Positions 34,902-44,196 are shown, counted from the stretch's first letter. The stretch is DNA of 64,000 nucleotides from Neorhizobium sp. NCHU2750 (GCF_003597675.1 NZ_CP030827.1:186001-250000), one strand, 5' to 3'. A program made the numbers and translations. Notes: generated by a model not told the origin, from the letters alone.

Positions 34902-37900
34902 TTAAAGCCCTGGCGTCAAACCTTTGCTGAGGGTCTGCGCCAACTCATACTGCCGAGACAACTCCTGCCGACGCGCTTGATCGGCAATACGAACCACTTC
35001 GGCAACCCGATCGATACGGCCGGCAAGCTCCTGATCCAACTGCTCCGGGTTCTTGAGCAGATCCAGCCGATCGGAAGTGCCAAACCGCTTCCGCAGCGCC
35101 GATACGATGATCTCCGCTTCGTCCAGAGCCTGCTTCCCCTCTGGCGCCTCGGCAAGCTTCGCAAGGAACGCATTCTTTTCTTCATACGGCTTCGCATCAA
35201 GCTCACTGAGGATGCGCTCGCTTCGAGGCGTCAGCCCCGGTACCTCGATCATATTCTGTTTTTCCCGTTTCCAGGCCTCGCGGCGCCGTTCCCGATCGAG
35301 CTGCCGTTCCCAGGCCTCGACGGCATGGCCGACATGAGCGCCCAGCGCACGGGCCGCACGGCGGGCTGCCTTACGCTGGCGGTTGTCACCGAACATGCCG
35401 GTCTTGCCGAGGAGCGGGCCAAACTGCTCCGGCACATCCGCGGCGGCGCGACCGAGCAGTTTGATATCCACCTTCTGCCCGATGATCATCGACTTCAGGA
35501 CAGCAGCAACACCGGACGGATGAGCGTAGACGTTGCCGGCCATCTGCCTCAAGTTTTCGACCTCCTGCTCCAGATATGGCACGGCCTTGGCCCGGGCGAC
35601 CTCCTCGACCGTCCTGGCATAGTGGGTGACGGCCGGCACCAGCGGCTCGACCTTTGCAACGCTCGGCGTTGCCTCGTGATCCTGTGACGGATCTAGCCGG
35701 ACATGGATCTGGCTGCGGTTGATGTTTTCGAAGAGCCCGCGCCGGTCGGCAAACGCCTTGGTGTAATCCAGCGTCGTTTCCTTGGCCCTGGATCGGCCAA
35801 GAGTGGCACCGAGCGCCTTTATGTCCTTCAGCTCGTCCTGCCCCACATAAAGCCGGACTTCGTCTCGATGACGGGTCATTGCGACATAGGTGAGGTGCCG
35901 ATCCATGGTCGCCGATGCCATCACGAAAGCCCTGTCGACTGTCGCCCCTTGGGATTTGTGGATGGTGGTTGCGTAACCATGGTCAAAGGCCTGGTAACTT
36001 TTGATCGGTAGGGTGACGTCACGGGTCCTGTTCAGCCCGTTACCGTCGAGCTGTATCTGTATTGCGTCGGGCTCGACGGCCAGTACCGTTCCCAGCATAC
36101 CATTCTTCACACCGAGATCGCGATTGTTCTCGAGCAGAACGATGCGGTCACCAGGCGCGAATGAACGCTTACCGTCATTGGTCTGGTAAATGCGTTCTGC
36201 CCCCAGCTTGTTATCCTGCCTCAGCTGCTCGCCCTCGCCTCGCGCCAGCTGGCCATTCTCCTGCAGTGCTTCGCGAATGTCGGCATTGATGGCTCTGACA
36301 TCAACGCGACGATGCGCCAGTGCGATGCGTGAACCAGCCGGATGCTGATCGAGGTCGGCAAGATAGTCCGCAACGAGTTCCGCGCGCGCCGCATCCCGAT
36401 CAGCAAGGAAACGCACGTCGCCGCGCTCAGCATACTTTTCGAGCCCCTCCTTCGTCCGATGGGTGGCAAAGGCGGTAGATGCCTCCCGCTGCCATTCTTG
36501 TTTCTGCCGACGGATTTCTGAAAGCTCGACGGCGCCAACCTGCTCGACGATCGCCCGGAATGGCGAGCCGGCGCCGATCGCCTGCAGTTGTTCGTGATCG
36601 CCGACCAGGACCAGCTTGGCGCCCTTCGCCTGCACCTCGCCGACAAACATCGCCAACTGCCGGCTGCTGACCATGCCAGCTTCATCGATGACAAAGATAT
36701 CCTGCTGGCCAAGCTCGGCTCTGCCCCGCTGCCAGCCATAATCCCATGAGGCCAATGTCCGTGAAGCTATGCCGGACGATTCCTCAAGCCCCTCGGCCGC
36801 CTTGCCGGCAAGTGCGGCACCGTGGACGCGATATCCCTGCCGCTCCCAGGCATCTCGCGCCGCCGCCAGGATGGTCGATTTGCCGGCGCCAGCAAAGCCA
36901 AGGACAGCCGCGATCTGCTCCGGCCCTGTGATATGCTCGACGGCAGCACGCTGCTCCTGGCTCAAGCCGGCGTTGGCGATGTGGCGGTCGCGATCCTGTT
37001 CGGACAAGCGTCCATCATTCACGCTCCGTTGAAGTGATGCGGCGACACCCGCCTTGATTGCATCATCCTGCACGTCCAGAGCGGCCGCGACGTTTTCGAC
37101 GTTGACGCCATGGCGTGGTACCCCCCGCATCTCGGATGCGCGCAACGCCATGGTCTGTTCGATCTCCACTATCTCCTTCGTCGAATAGCGCGCCAGTTCT
37201 CCATCCTGGCCCAGTCGCAGCTCAACCAGTGCCGGCGACGCCATGACGGCGGCAAAGGCATTCTGGAATTCCTGACCATCGTCGATGTAGCGATGCAGCG
37301 TACGCGCCACGTCGTGACGATCGAATACGCTCTTTTCGCCGGTGATCAGTATCAGCGCCTGCTCCGGTTTTTCCCGGATCAGCGCCGCATTCTTCTTCGC
37401 CGCCTCCGTCTCGTTGCGGACACGCGACACACCAAGCCCGCGCCGGTCCATCTGCGAGGCATGAACGCCCATATGCTCGGTCGGCTCGATCTCGAGGCCG
37501 CGCTCCTGGTGCGAGCGATGATCGACGCGGATATCGAGGCCGGCCCGCGCCAGTTCGCGGTTGGCGTGGTTCTCCCAAGCCTGGCGGATATCGCGCAACT
37601 GCATGTGTGAGGTCGGCTGATTGTTGTTGAGCAGCCATTTGTTCTCGCGCTCGATCAGGGTCTTGTCGCCGAGGCCCTCGGCCGTCACCTCCCGCGTCGT
37701 CATCATCACATGCGCATGCATATTGCGGATGTCGGTATCGCCGGTCGGACGGTGAATGGCAAAATCGACGGCGGCGCCATACCGATCGGCGAGATCCTGT
37801 GCGAATGCCCGAGTCAGCGCAATCTGCCGTTCTCGCGACAGTTCATGCGGCAGTGCCAATTCGAATTCGCGAGCCACGCGGGAATCTTTGCGTTTCTCCG

Positions 37901-38129
37901 CACGCTCCACCGCATTCCACAACGCCGCACGGTCACTTGCCCATTCCGCCTCCACCCCTTCCGGCAGCACGATTTCGCAATGCTCGACGCCGCGCTTGGC
38001 GGTAAAGTCATGCACAAGGCCGTCGCGTTCGTTCAAAAGGCGGCTGGCGGTACGGTAGGCCACCGCTGCCACGGCGCTGCGGCCGCCGCTGCGCGCCACC
38101 GGCTTCATGCTGCAATGATAAATTGCCAT
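34902..38129 (-). CDS. traA: TraA conjugative relaxase/helicase (MOBQ type)
   Basis: 1,075 residues. The N-terminal MobA/MobL relaxase domain (1-230) has the candidate nicking tyrosine Y25 and the metal histidines H126, H138 and H140 (AIH ... NMHAHVM). The C-terminal superfamily I helicase has Walker A GFAGAGKST (411-419), Walker B FVIDEAGM (479-486) and later TTIHKSQGATVDRAFV and YVAMTRHRDEVRLY. GGAGG lies 7 nt upstream of the ATG. It is divergent from traD-traG with the oriT between, as on Ti-type plasmids. It nicks oriT and unwinds the transferred strand. Full length. Confidence 0.95.
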   Translation of the reverse strand: MAIYHCSMKPVARSGGRSAVAAVAYRTASRLLNERDGLVHDFTAKRGVEHCEIVLPEGVEAEWASDRAALWNAVERAEKRKDSRVAREFELALPHELSRERQIALTRAFAQDLADRYGAAVDFAIHRPTGDTDIRNMHAHVMMTTREVTAEGLGDKTLIERENKWLLNNNQPTSHMQLRDIRQAWENHANRELARAGLDIRVDHRSHQERGLEIEPTEHMGVHASQMDRRGLGVSRVRNETEAAKKNAALIREKPEQALILITGEKSVFDRHDVARTLHRYIDDGQEFQNAFAAVMASPALVELRLGQDGELARYSTKEIVEIEQTMALRASEMRGVPRHGVNVENVAAALDVQDDAIKAGVAASLQRSVNDGRLSEQDRDRHIANAGLSQEQRAAVEHITGPEQIAAVLGFAGAGKSTILAAARDAWERQGYRVHGAALAGKAAEGLEESSGIASRTLASWDYGWQRGRAELGQQDIFVIDEAGMVSSRQLAMFVGEVQAKGAKLVLVGDHEQLQAIGAGSPFRAIVEQVGAVELSEIRRQKQEWQREASTAFATHRTKEGLEKYAERGDVRFLADRDAARAELVADYLADLDQHPAGSRIALAHRRVDVRAINADIREALQENGQLARGEGEQLRQDNKLGAERIYQTNDGKRSFAPGDRIVLLENNRDLGVKNGMLGTVLAVEPDAIQIQLDGNGLNRTRDVTLPIKSYQAFDHGYATTIHKSQGATVDRAFVMASATMDRHLTYVAMTRHRDEVRLYVGQDELKDIKALGATLGRSRAKETTLDYTKAFADRRGLFENINRSQIHVRLDPSQDHEATPSVAKVEPLVPAVTHYARTVEEVARAKAVPYLEQEVENLRQMAGNVYAHPSGVAAVLKSMIIGQKVDIKLLGRAAADVPEQFGPLLGKTGMFGDNRQRKAARRAARALGAHVGHAVEAWERQLDRERRREAWKREKQNMIEVPGLTPRSERILSELDAKPYEEKNAFLAKLAEAPEGKQALDEAEIIVSALRKRFGTSDRLDLLKNPEQLDQELAGRIDRVAEVVRIADQARRQELSRQYELAQTLSKGLTPGL

Positions 38130-38164
38130 GACCGCCTCCGGACGAGGAAAGAGCGTTTTCGAGC

Positions 38165-38200
38165 GCTGAGTTGCGCAGCAACTCGTAAGTGCGCCCTTGG
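38165..38200. other. Origin of transfer (oriT) with RSF1010-like nic region
   Basis: The 7-bp inverted repeat GAGTTGC-GCA-GCAACTC (38168-38184) is followed at once by GTAAGTGCGCCCTT (38185-38198). TAAGTGCGCCCT is the conserved nic core of RSF1010/IncQ-type oriTs used by MOBQ relaxases. It lies between the divergent traA and traD genes, where Ti-plasmid oriTs are found. Confidence 0.88.
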
Positions 38201-38320
38201 AACTCTTTTCGCTTCGCTCTCATCGTTATGGGACCCCAGCGGATGCGGCCATTGCAGAATTTACCCTATTGAGGCTTCGAGCCTGCAGCCTAGCGTCGGC
38301 CCCTTCACAGGGAGACAATC

Positions 38321-38620
38321 ATGGTACGTAAACCGATCACGCAAAGGATTGCCGAACTTGAGGAGCGCAGACGGGTGCTGATAACGCGCCTGAGCAAGCA
38401 GGAGCGCGCCCGCGACACACGGCGAAAGATCCTCATCGGTGCGCTCGTCCTCCATAGGCTGGAGAGTGCCAGGGATCCGGCGTTTTCGACGCGCTTGCGT
38501 GACTGGCTGCGTGCCGAGCTTCCCGGTTTTCTGACAAGGGATGGTGACAGCGAGCTGTTCGAGGACATTATCGGGCCTGCGCAAGCTGAGCCGAGCCACG
38601 ATCGGGAGGAAAGTCGATGA
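38321..38620 (+). CDS. traD: TraD-like conjugal transfer accessory protein
   Basis: 99 residues, small and basic. N-terminal coiled coil (RIAELEERRRVLITRLSKQE), then RDTRRKILIGALVLHRL (about 48-64), which matches the D-T-R-x-K-I-x-x-G-x-L-V core of the TraD family. GGGAG precedes the ATG and the stop overlaps traG (ATGA). Probably an accessory protein of the relaxosome or coupling complex. Confidence 0.75.
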   Translation: MVRKPITQRIAELEERRRVLITRLSKQERARDTRRKILIGALVLHRLESARDPAFSTRLRDWLRAELPGFLTRDGDSELFEDIIGPAQAEPSHDREESR

Positions 38621-40182
38621 GCTTTTCCCATATCCTCAAGTCGCTGTTTGCCGCGCCGTTCTTCGCGCTCCTCTGCATCATCATCGGAACGGTGTTTTCG
38701 GCGCTGATCCTGCTGATCAATTTTGCCATTCTGGTCATCGGTGATTTTGCACCTGGACGGATCAGCGAAGCGGCCGAGATTGCCGCCCGGTATTTTCCGA
38801 TCGTGCTGGGCATTCTTGGCGCGCTCTCCGCTTTCATGATCGACGGTCCAATCCCTGCCGTGTTCGGGACGGCACGCTGGGCAGACAAGAAGGAGAAAAA
38901 GCAACTCACGGCCGGGAGCGACGGCCTACTGATCGGCCGCGATCCACAATCGGGTGATCTCTTGCGCTATGATGGGCCGGCGCATTTGCTAACCATGGCG
39001 CCGACCAGAACCGGCAAGGGCGTCGGCACCATCATTCCCAATCTGCTGACGGCCAATCGCTCGGTGATCTGCATCGATCCGAAGGGCGAGAATGCCAGGG
39101 TCACCGGGCGCGCGCGGCAGATGTTCGGACCCGTCTTCTACCTCGATCCGTTCGAGGTTATCGGGCGCCCCGGATCGGCATTCAATCCGCTCGATGGCCT
39201 GAAAGCCGACGGGATGGATATCGCGGAAGATGTCGGCACGCTCGCCGATGCCCTTGTGGTCGATGATCCCGGCATGTCCGGAGAGGCGCATTGGAACGAG
39301 GAGGCCAGGGCACTCATTGCCGGCCTGCTTCTTCATATCGTTGCTGCCGAGCCACCCGGCCAGAGACATCTCGGCACGCTCAGGAAACATCTGACGCTGG
39401 CGTCGCAAACGTTCTCGTCGCTACTCGCAGACATGCAGATCATGTCGGACTGCAACGGGTTAATCGCGCGTGCTGCCAACCGCCATCTCGGCAAGTCCGA
39501 TCGAGAAGCTTCCGGCGTTCTGTCGGCGGCACAAAGGCATACGCATTTCCTTGACAGCCCGCGCATGACGGCGGTGATGGCGCGATCGGATTTTGCATTC
39601 GCGGACCTTAAACGAAGGAATGCCACGGTGTTTCTTGTGCTGCCGCCGGATCGCCTGTCGACTTATTCAAGATGGCTGCGGCTGCTGATCACCCAGAGCC
39701 TGACCGACATGGCGCGCGACGCGACCACGCCCCACCAGCCGGTGCTGTACCTCCTCGATGAATTCGCGGCTCTCGGTCATCTGGCACCTGTCGAGCGGGC
39801 CATGGGCTTGATGGCCGGTTATGGCGTGCAGCTATGGCCCATCCTGCAGGACATTCACCAGCTGCGCGCGGCCTACGGAAAACGCGCCGGCACATTTCTG
39901 TCGAACGCCGCCGTGTGCCAAGTGTTCGGGGTCAATGACGTGGAAACGGCAGAGCTTGTCGGCAAGGCGATCGGCAAGACCGATGCGGTTTACTCGACGC
40001 AGTCATGGGGAGATGGCAAAACCTCGACGTCGCAGCACATATCGGCGCGGGATCTGATCAATCCAGATGAAATCATGAGGTTGCCGGGGGACAGGATGAT
40101 ATTGCTGCGGCAAGGGCAACGGCCGGTTTGGGCGAAGAAATTGCGGTATTTCGAGGATGCGGAGTTTAAAGGATCGCTCTAG
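38617..40182 (+). CDS. traG: TraG/VirD4-type coupling protein
   Basis: 521 residues. Two N-terminal membrane segments (FFALLCIIIGTVFSALILLI and YFPIVLGILGALSAFMI) are followed by the ATPase: Walker A APTRTGKGVG (about 128-137) and Walker B LYLLDEFAALG (about 376-386), with IDPKGEN and WPILQDIHQL. It hexamerises at the inner membrane and feeds the relaxase-DNA complex to a type IV secretion channel. It is shorter than Ti-plasmid TraG, ending soon after LRQGQRPVWAKKLRYF. No channel genes are in the island. Confidence 0.93.
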   Translation: MSFSHILKSLFAAPFFALLCIIIGTVFSALILLINFAILVIGDFAPGRISEAAEIAARYFPIVLGILGALSAFMIDGPIPAVFGTARWADKKEKKQLTAGSDGLLIGRDPQSGDLLRYDGPAHLLTMAPTRTGKGVGTIIPNLLTANRSVICIDPKGENARVTGRARQMFGPVFYLDPFEVIGRPGSAFNPLDGLKADGMDIAEDVGTLADALVVDDPGMSGEAHWNEEARALIAGLLLHIVAAEPPGQRHLGTLRKHLTLASQTFSSLLADMQIMSDCNGLIARAANRHLGKSDREASGVLSAAQRHTHFLDSPRMTAVMARSDFAFADLKRRNATVFLVLPPDRLSTYSRWLRLLITQSLTDMARDATTPHQPVLYLLDEFAALGHLAPVERAMGLMAGYGVQLWPILQDIHQLRAAYGKRAGTFLSNAAVCQVFGVNDVETAELVGKAIGKTDAVYSTQSWGDGKTSTSQHISARDLINPDEIMRLPGDRMILLRQGQRPVWAKKLRYFEDAEFKGSL

Positions 40183-40209
40183 CCCGGCAATTCCGATCCA
40201 TCTCTCTCC

Positions 40210-40389
40210 CTATTCAGCAGAGCTGCCGGAATCGCCTTTGCTCACCTCTCTGCGCTGGAGCTCATTCTCTATTGCTTCACGGATAAATGCCGCGACCTGA
40301 TAATTGCCAACCAGCGCCTTTATTCTTGCACGTGTTTCCGGCGAGAGGCGCACCTTGGTTTCTTCGACGTTGAGCGGCGGACGTCCCAT
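40210..40389 (-). CDS. Ribbon-helix-helix (Arc/CopG-like) protein
   Basis: A 59-residue protein: MGRPPLNVEETKVRLSPETR is a basic beta-strand start, then ARIKALVGNYQVAAFIREAI with ENELQRREV gives the two helices of an RHH dimer. It is short enough to be missed by length filters. It is divergent from the gene at 40542, with a 9-bp inverted repeat between them, and convergent with traG. Likely a local repressor or relaxosome accessory factor. Confidence 0.75.
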   Translation of the reverse strand: MGRPPLNVEETKVRLSPETRARIKALVGNYQVAAFIREAIENELQRREVSKGDSGSSAE

Positions 40390-40434
40390 GTTTGACAGTC
40401 AATATCCGTTGTTATTCGGCTTCACAATATGGCG

Positions 40435-40462
40435 TTGACGCAATAAACGGGGACGTTTATTG
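40435..40462. promoter_or_regulatory. Inverted repeat with TTGACGCA in a divergent promoter region
   Basis: TTGACGCA (40435-40442) overlaps the perfect inverted repeat CAATAAACG-GGGA-CGTTTATTG (40441-40462). The site lies between the RHH gene and the plus-strand gene at 40542, so it is a plausible operator. TTGACGCA recurs at the parA operon. Confidence 0.5.
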
Positions 40463-40541
40463 TCGGTTCGCTATCGGCCGAATGACGTGCTCCAACACGT
40501 CATCCAGCCTGACCACAACCAAGCTTACAGGAGCTCGGATC

Positions 40542-41237
40542 ATGGCTGATTCTGACACTAGCAGAACTTTGCCTGCAGATACCCGCACAAAAAACAAAAC
40601 TCCTGACGGGCGCGAGACCCAGCTTCCATCGCGGATAAATCGTCAAAACCTTCTAGGAGCCACTGCAAAGGTGCTGCTGGCGCTTACCACCGAGCTGGAG
40701 AAAGCGCCCGAGAGAAACGTGCCGGGTCCGACGTCAACGGCACGCCTTTGGCTGAACTGGTATGAGGCTCATCAGCGACGCGTCCGCATTACCAAGTATC
40801 GGCAGAAGGTCGAGGCGAAGGTTCGCGCGATGGCGGGGGCATTCCCGGTGGTGCGGATCGAGATATCTGCCGACGAGCCGGATGTGACCGTCTATTCGCT
40901 TGCCGAAATCAACCGACTGAAATCTCGCGTTCCCCCAGAAAAGTTGGCAGCCGTACGATCACTGATGAGGAAGCGCCGGGAGAATTGGAATGCTGCCGAC
41001 AGAAAGCTTGGTTACAACCCTGCGATGGCCTTCGAGCACAATCTAGCTGAGCGAGAACAACTGCTATCGCGCTTACTGTCTTTATCAAAACCCAAGACGA
41101 CGATTGAAGTTACCGCAAAAATGCACTGCCTGCTGACCATGCAGGACCCCGACAACAAACTCGCTGACGCACCATGGCGCAATTTGCGGCAAATGTTGCT
41201 CGACCTCATAGAGGTTACGCGATCGCCCACACCCTGA
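40542..41237 (+). CDS. Hypothetical island protein
   Basis: 231 residues starting MADSDTSRTLPADTRTK, with AGGAG 7 nt upstream. The protein is strongly basic and mostly helical, with AEINRLKSRVPPEKLAAVRS and NPAMAFEHNLAEREQLLSRL. I recognise no domain, signal peptide or membrane segment. Its promoter region carries TTGACGCA and a long inverted repeat, and it is divergent from the RHH gene, so the two may be coregulated. Confidence 0.65.
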   Translation: MADSDTSRTLPADTRTKNKTPDGRETQLPSRINRQNLLGATAKVLLALTTELEKAPERNVPGPTSTARLWLNWYEAHQRRVRITKYRQKVEAKVRAMAGAFPVVRIEISADEPDVTVYSLAEINRLKSRVPPEKLAAVRSLMRKRRENWNAADRKLGYNPAMAFEHNLAEREQLLSRLLSLSKPKTTIEVTAKMHCLLTMQDPDNKLADAPWRNLRQMLLDLIEVTRSPTP

Positions 41238-41391
41238 AAACCTGCCCCAAGCCTTGCTATCGAGTACCGGCAAGCGCCAATATGCGATTTAGTCGCCTAT
41301 TTGCGTGAGAGTAGAACGATGCGTCACCTCGAAGATGTCTCGGACCTGATGTTGTCAGCCAGACAGCTCTCATCCGGCGGAAACCCTGACG

Positions 41392-41619
41392 GTGAGAGCT
41401 ATCCAGACACATCGGCGCCTGATGAAACAGGCCGAAGACCTCTTTCAGGGTCTGCCCGAAGAATACCAGACCGGAGAATCTCGAGGCGGCGAACAGCGTC
41501 TCGCCTATGTCGAGGCTGAACTCGAAATGTTCACTCAAGCGGAAACGGTCAACCTGTTGGTCAAGATGCTCGGCTATATTCCGGAACTGCCCGAAGATGA
41601 AGAGTGTCCTCGGGACTGA
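41392..41619 (+). CDS. Small hypothetical protein
   Basis: 75 residues from a GTG: IQTHRRLMKQAEDLFQGLPE then AYVEAELEMFTQAETVNLLV and an acidic tail. The amino-acid usage looks real, but the start is uncertain and no ribosome site is clear. Function unknown. Confidence 0.4.
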   Translation: MRAIQTHRRLMKQAEDLFQGLPEEYQTGESRGGEQRLAYVEAELEMFTQAETVNLLVKMLGYIPELPEDEECPRD

Positions 41620-41724
41620 GGGGCGCGTTGTCCATTGTCCGCTCACAAGGCCCAAAAGGTACCTCGATCAACTTGGCGACCGGATTCGACGCAAAGCAAT
41701 CTGGGTAAATAAGAATAACGCGCG

Positions 41725-41748
41725 TTGACGTTGACGCATTTTGACGCA
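41725..41748. repeat. TTGACG(CA) direct repeats at the end of the parA operon
   Basis: TTGACG at 41725 and TTGACGCA at 41731 and 41741 form a short array 48 bp past the stop of the small ParA-partner gene. The same octamer occurs upstream of parA (42858-42875, inverted) and at 40435. Candidate centromere or operator. Confidence 0.45.
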
Positions 41749-41795
41749 GCATAGATGCGTTCTATGGAGTGCGGAAAGCCGTCGTGCTTCGCTAG

Positions 41796-42086
41796 TTACA
41801 CTCCCGCCCTGTCCATGAGCTCCTTCAGTGCCTCAGGATAGGACATTCTGTTCTGTTCGCAGAACAGCAGGAATCGATTGAAAGTCGTCACCGGCGGCCG
41901 AATATTCAAGTTGGCGGATGGCTCTGATGGTTTGCGGCGAGTCAGCTTCTGAACGGGTTCCCGAGCAACAAATCCATGGCGCTCACCGATCGCGTCTACC
42001 TTTGAATCTGAAATTTTGACAGCTTCATCCTTATCAGGCGTGATGTTGGCGAGCTTGCCGCCAAAGCCGAGGTTTTTTCCGCTCAT
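41796..42086 (-). CDS. Small ParA-partner protein
   Basis: 96 residues. The start overlaps the parA stop (ATGA), so it is translationally coupled to it. The N-terminus ([20 protein letters not shown]) is polar; the C-terminal helix [20 protein letters not shown] may bind DNA. Its position matches the small DNA-binding partners of type Ib ParA systems. No known family is certain. Confidence 0.6.
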   Translation of the reverse strand: MSGKNLGFGGKLANITPDKDEAVKISDSKVDAIGERHGFVAREPVQKLTRRKPSEPSANLNIRPPVTTFNRFLLFCEQNRMSYPEALKELMDRAGV

Positions 42087-42757
42087 GCCGCCACCTTCGC
42101 GTCGATCACCAAATTTACAAGTTCCTCAGCGAGACGAAAAGCGTTATCTCGCGCTGCAGGGAGACCATTGACCTCACGACCGTCAAGTTCGGTCAGGTCC
42201 TGCTGGTAAAAGAACATTGCCTTATATGCTGACCGTTCGTTCAAGTGGTTTCTAAAAATTGGAACATCGCTTGCAGTGAGTTGCGAGGTGATCTGCCTCT
42301 CAAGCTTCGTGGCGATTGCAGGTGAGGTTCGAGTGAACAGAATTTTGTAGGGAATGGTCTTCTCGAAAGCCTGCTCCTCTTCGTGAATGAGGTTAATGGC
42401 GCGTGCGGCCAGCTCTGCATCCGTTGGGCTAGCTTGAATGGGAATGACAACCAATTGAGCTCTTGCCAGTGCTCGCGACATAAGACGGCTTGCAGTGCCT
42501 TCGAGGTCAACGAATACGAATTGAAACTTTCTACGGTACTCGTCGAGTTTTGAAGTGATAGTGCTCTCGTTGACATCACCGTCGACGATCACCGGATTTC
42601 TAGAAGCTCCCGCCCTCCATCCTTTGATGGCCCGGTTCGGATCGCAATCGAGAATTATCACGCTCGCTCCCTGTTCAGCCAGAGACGTCGCAAGAACCAA
42701 CGTACATGTCGACTTTCCCGCGCCACCTTTAGGATTGGCCACCGTGATGACAGGCAT
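42083..42757 (-). CDS. parA: ParA-family partition ATPase (VirC1-like)
   Basis: 224 residues with no N-terminal DNA-binding domain, as in type Ib ParA and VirC1. Deviant Walker [13 protein letters not shown] (about 7-18) with the signature lysine, VIILDCDPN (about 34-42), Walker [12 protein letters not shown] and [18 protein letters not shown] lies upstream of the ATG. It would segregate the excised circle or act at oriT as VirC1 does. TTGACGCA motifs flank the operon. Confidence 0.9.
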   Translation of the reverse strand: MPVITVANPKGGAGKSTCTLVLATSLAEQGASVIILDCDPNRAIKGWRAGASRNPVIVDGDVNESTITSKLDEYRRKFQFVFVDLEGTASRLMSRALARAQLVVIPIQASPTDAELAARAINLIHEEEQAFEKTIPYKILFTRTSPAIATKLERQITSQLTASDVPIFRNHLNERSAYKAMFFYQQDLTELDGREVNGLPAARDNAFRLAEELVNLVIDAKVAA

Positions 42758-42857
42758 TTCCGACCTCCTATTTCGTGATGAAGCAGTTCACCGCATCATA
42801 ATGCTTTAACATGCGTTAACACGCTTTCTGTCGCGTCACAATGCAAGATCGTTAACG

Positions 42858-42875
42858 TGCGTCAATCTTGACGCA
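42858..42875. promoter_or_regulatory. Inverted TTGACGCA pair upstream of parA
   Basis: TGCGTCAA-TC-TTGACGCA is an 8-bp perfect inverted repeat 100 bp upstream of parA. Nearby are GTTAAC-containing repeats (for example GCGTTAACACGC and CGTTAACGTGCG). This looks like an autorepressor operator or parS-like site. Confidence 0.55.
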
Positions 42876-42922
42876 TGCTCTTCCTGATGGCAGGTGCCAA
42901 TTATCGTTGATGGGTACAGCCG

Positions 42923-43815
42923 TTACCCTGCTACTGAAATCACTGTAATACCCAAGCTGTTTCGAAGCGGAACAAGCGCAGAAGGAAACCGCCTACCCAA
43001 AACCGAGCGGACATCAACAAGGTATGTTTCGGACAAGAAGCCACGCTCAGCCTCCATCACCGCTTTGTATTTCACGCACTGGAAGAGACCCCGCGCAATG
43101 TCAGCATCGTTCGAAATGGATGACTTTACCTCGACAGCGAATTTATCTGCTCCCGAAATAAAGAGGACGTCTGGCTTATCACCGGACGGCAATGGTTGCT
43201 CGGAAGCCCCTATTGCAGCACTGATTATTCCAACCAAACTCGGATCGCGAATGATTAGATCCTTGAGGGCTTTGTGCTGAGGGCCTTCTCCGCCACCATT
43301 GCCACGACCCGTCTTCGCTTTCGCATCTTCGCTTTCGCAATTACCTGTGACCGATCATCTTCACTCATGACGAGATCGAATTCGCTCAACAACTCCCGCC
43401 AATATGGGTACGCAAAAACGTCCGCCCAGTAGCCGTTGAGGTATAGTCTTTTTTGCTGCCGATCGAGCTCCCCATAGTCGACATCTCTACCGGCAAGAAA
43501 GCTATCGAAACCAGGCCCAGGCATCTGGGTTCCCTTGTTGATAACAAGTGACTGAATGTGGGGAGGCGCTCGCTTCTTCCATCCGCTTTTACGGGAGAGC
43601 TCGTCGAGACTGTGGCCAACGCTGCCTAACACCCAATTCAAATCCCGTGGGTTGGGCATGCCCAGCTCCCAGGCTAGCCCCTCATAGGTAATTGGCTTCC
43701 CCGATAGGGCTTGACGTACCAGGATAGGAAGCGCTCGCCTAGCTCGCTCCTGATAAAGCTTCTCTCCGAAGATGTCTCCAGCAACAGAACTCGTTTCAGC
43801 CACATAAATCTTCAT
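42923..43815 (-). pseudogene. PD-(D/E)XK-like nuclease gene, out of frame by a 14-bp duplication
   Basis: The 5' frame (43815: MKIYVAETSSVAGDIFGEKL ... GYWADVFAYPYWRELLSEFD) ends in a stop at 43255-43257. The 3' frame continues GRGNGGGEGPQHKALKDLII ... PDVLFISGADKFAVEVKSSI to 42923. Deleting one copy of the tandem 14-mer at 43312-43339 joins them as VIAKAKTGRGNGGGEGP, giving about 292 residues. The glutamate of GEGPQHK, the aspartate of KPDVLF and the EVK motif match a PD-(D/E)XK nuclease site. The N-terminal 180 residues have no named domain. In one-copy form it would be a full nuclease. Confidence 0.7.
43312..43339. repeat. Exact tandem duplication of a 14-bp unit
   Basis: TCTTCGCTTTCGCA (minus strand TGCGAAAGCGAAGA) occurs twice back to back at 43312-43325 and 43326-43339 with no mismatch, inside the nuclease gene. 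Fourteen is not a multiple of three, so copy number sets the frame. Confidence 0.95.
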
Positions 43816-44196
43816 GAAAACGTGATTTTAGAAGACAGGGCCCGCACCGTGCTTCCAGATTCAGATGATAAGTGGTCTCCCGCCAAAATCACAAGGCGTC
43901 CACTCCAACCTTGGTTTCCCGCTCGCACCATTCCGGCGCCCACAAGGTCGAGCTAATTCAGGTCATACAATTTGTTCGCCGTTCGTTCATTGTAGAATTC
44001 TGCAATTCCATACTCCTGAGGAATCGTAGTTCAATGAACCACATGAAAACATTCGGAAGGCTGCGGCAAACCGTCGTTCGTTATTGAGGGAGCTGTCAAA
44101 CGTGGAGGCGATCGTCCTCTGCTTACGCTCGATCACTCGAACCGCTTCGTCGTCTTGTCCAGTGAAGTAATCAAGGTCAGCAGCGGAGGCGAAACA
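43816..44196. other. Gene-free stretch before the excisionase gene
   Basis: 381 bp with no frame of convincing coding character. It separates the minus-strand nuclease gene from the plus-strand excisionase-integrase pair, so it must hold their divergent promoters; no specific site can be named. Confidence 0.45.

Noticed and set aside
34902..40182. A complete self-transmissible ICE
   Set aside because: Relaxase, oriT and coupling protein are present, but no trb/virB-type channel genes are seen between the att sites, so only mobilizability is claimed.
41725..42875. A CRISPR array or phage immunity repeats from the TTGACGCA clusters
   Set aside because: Units are 8 bp, irregularly spaced, partly inverted and without spacers of even length.
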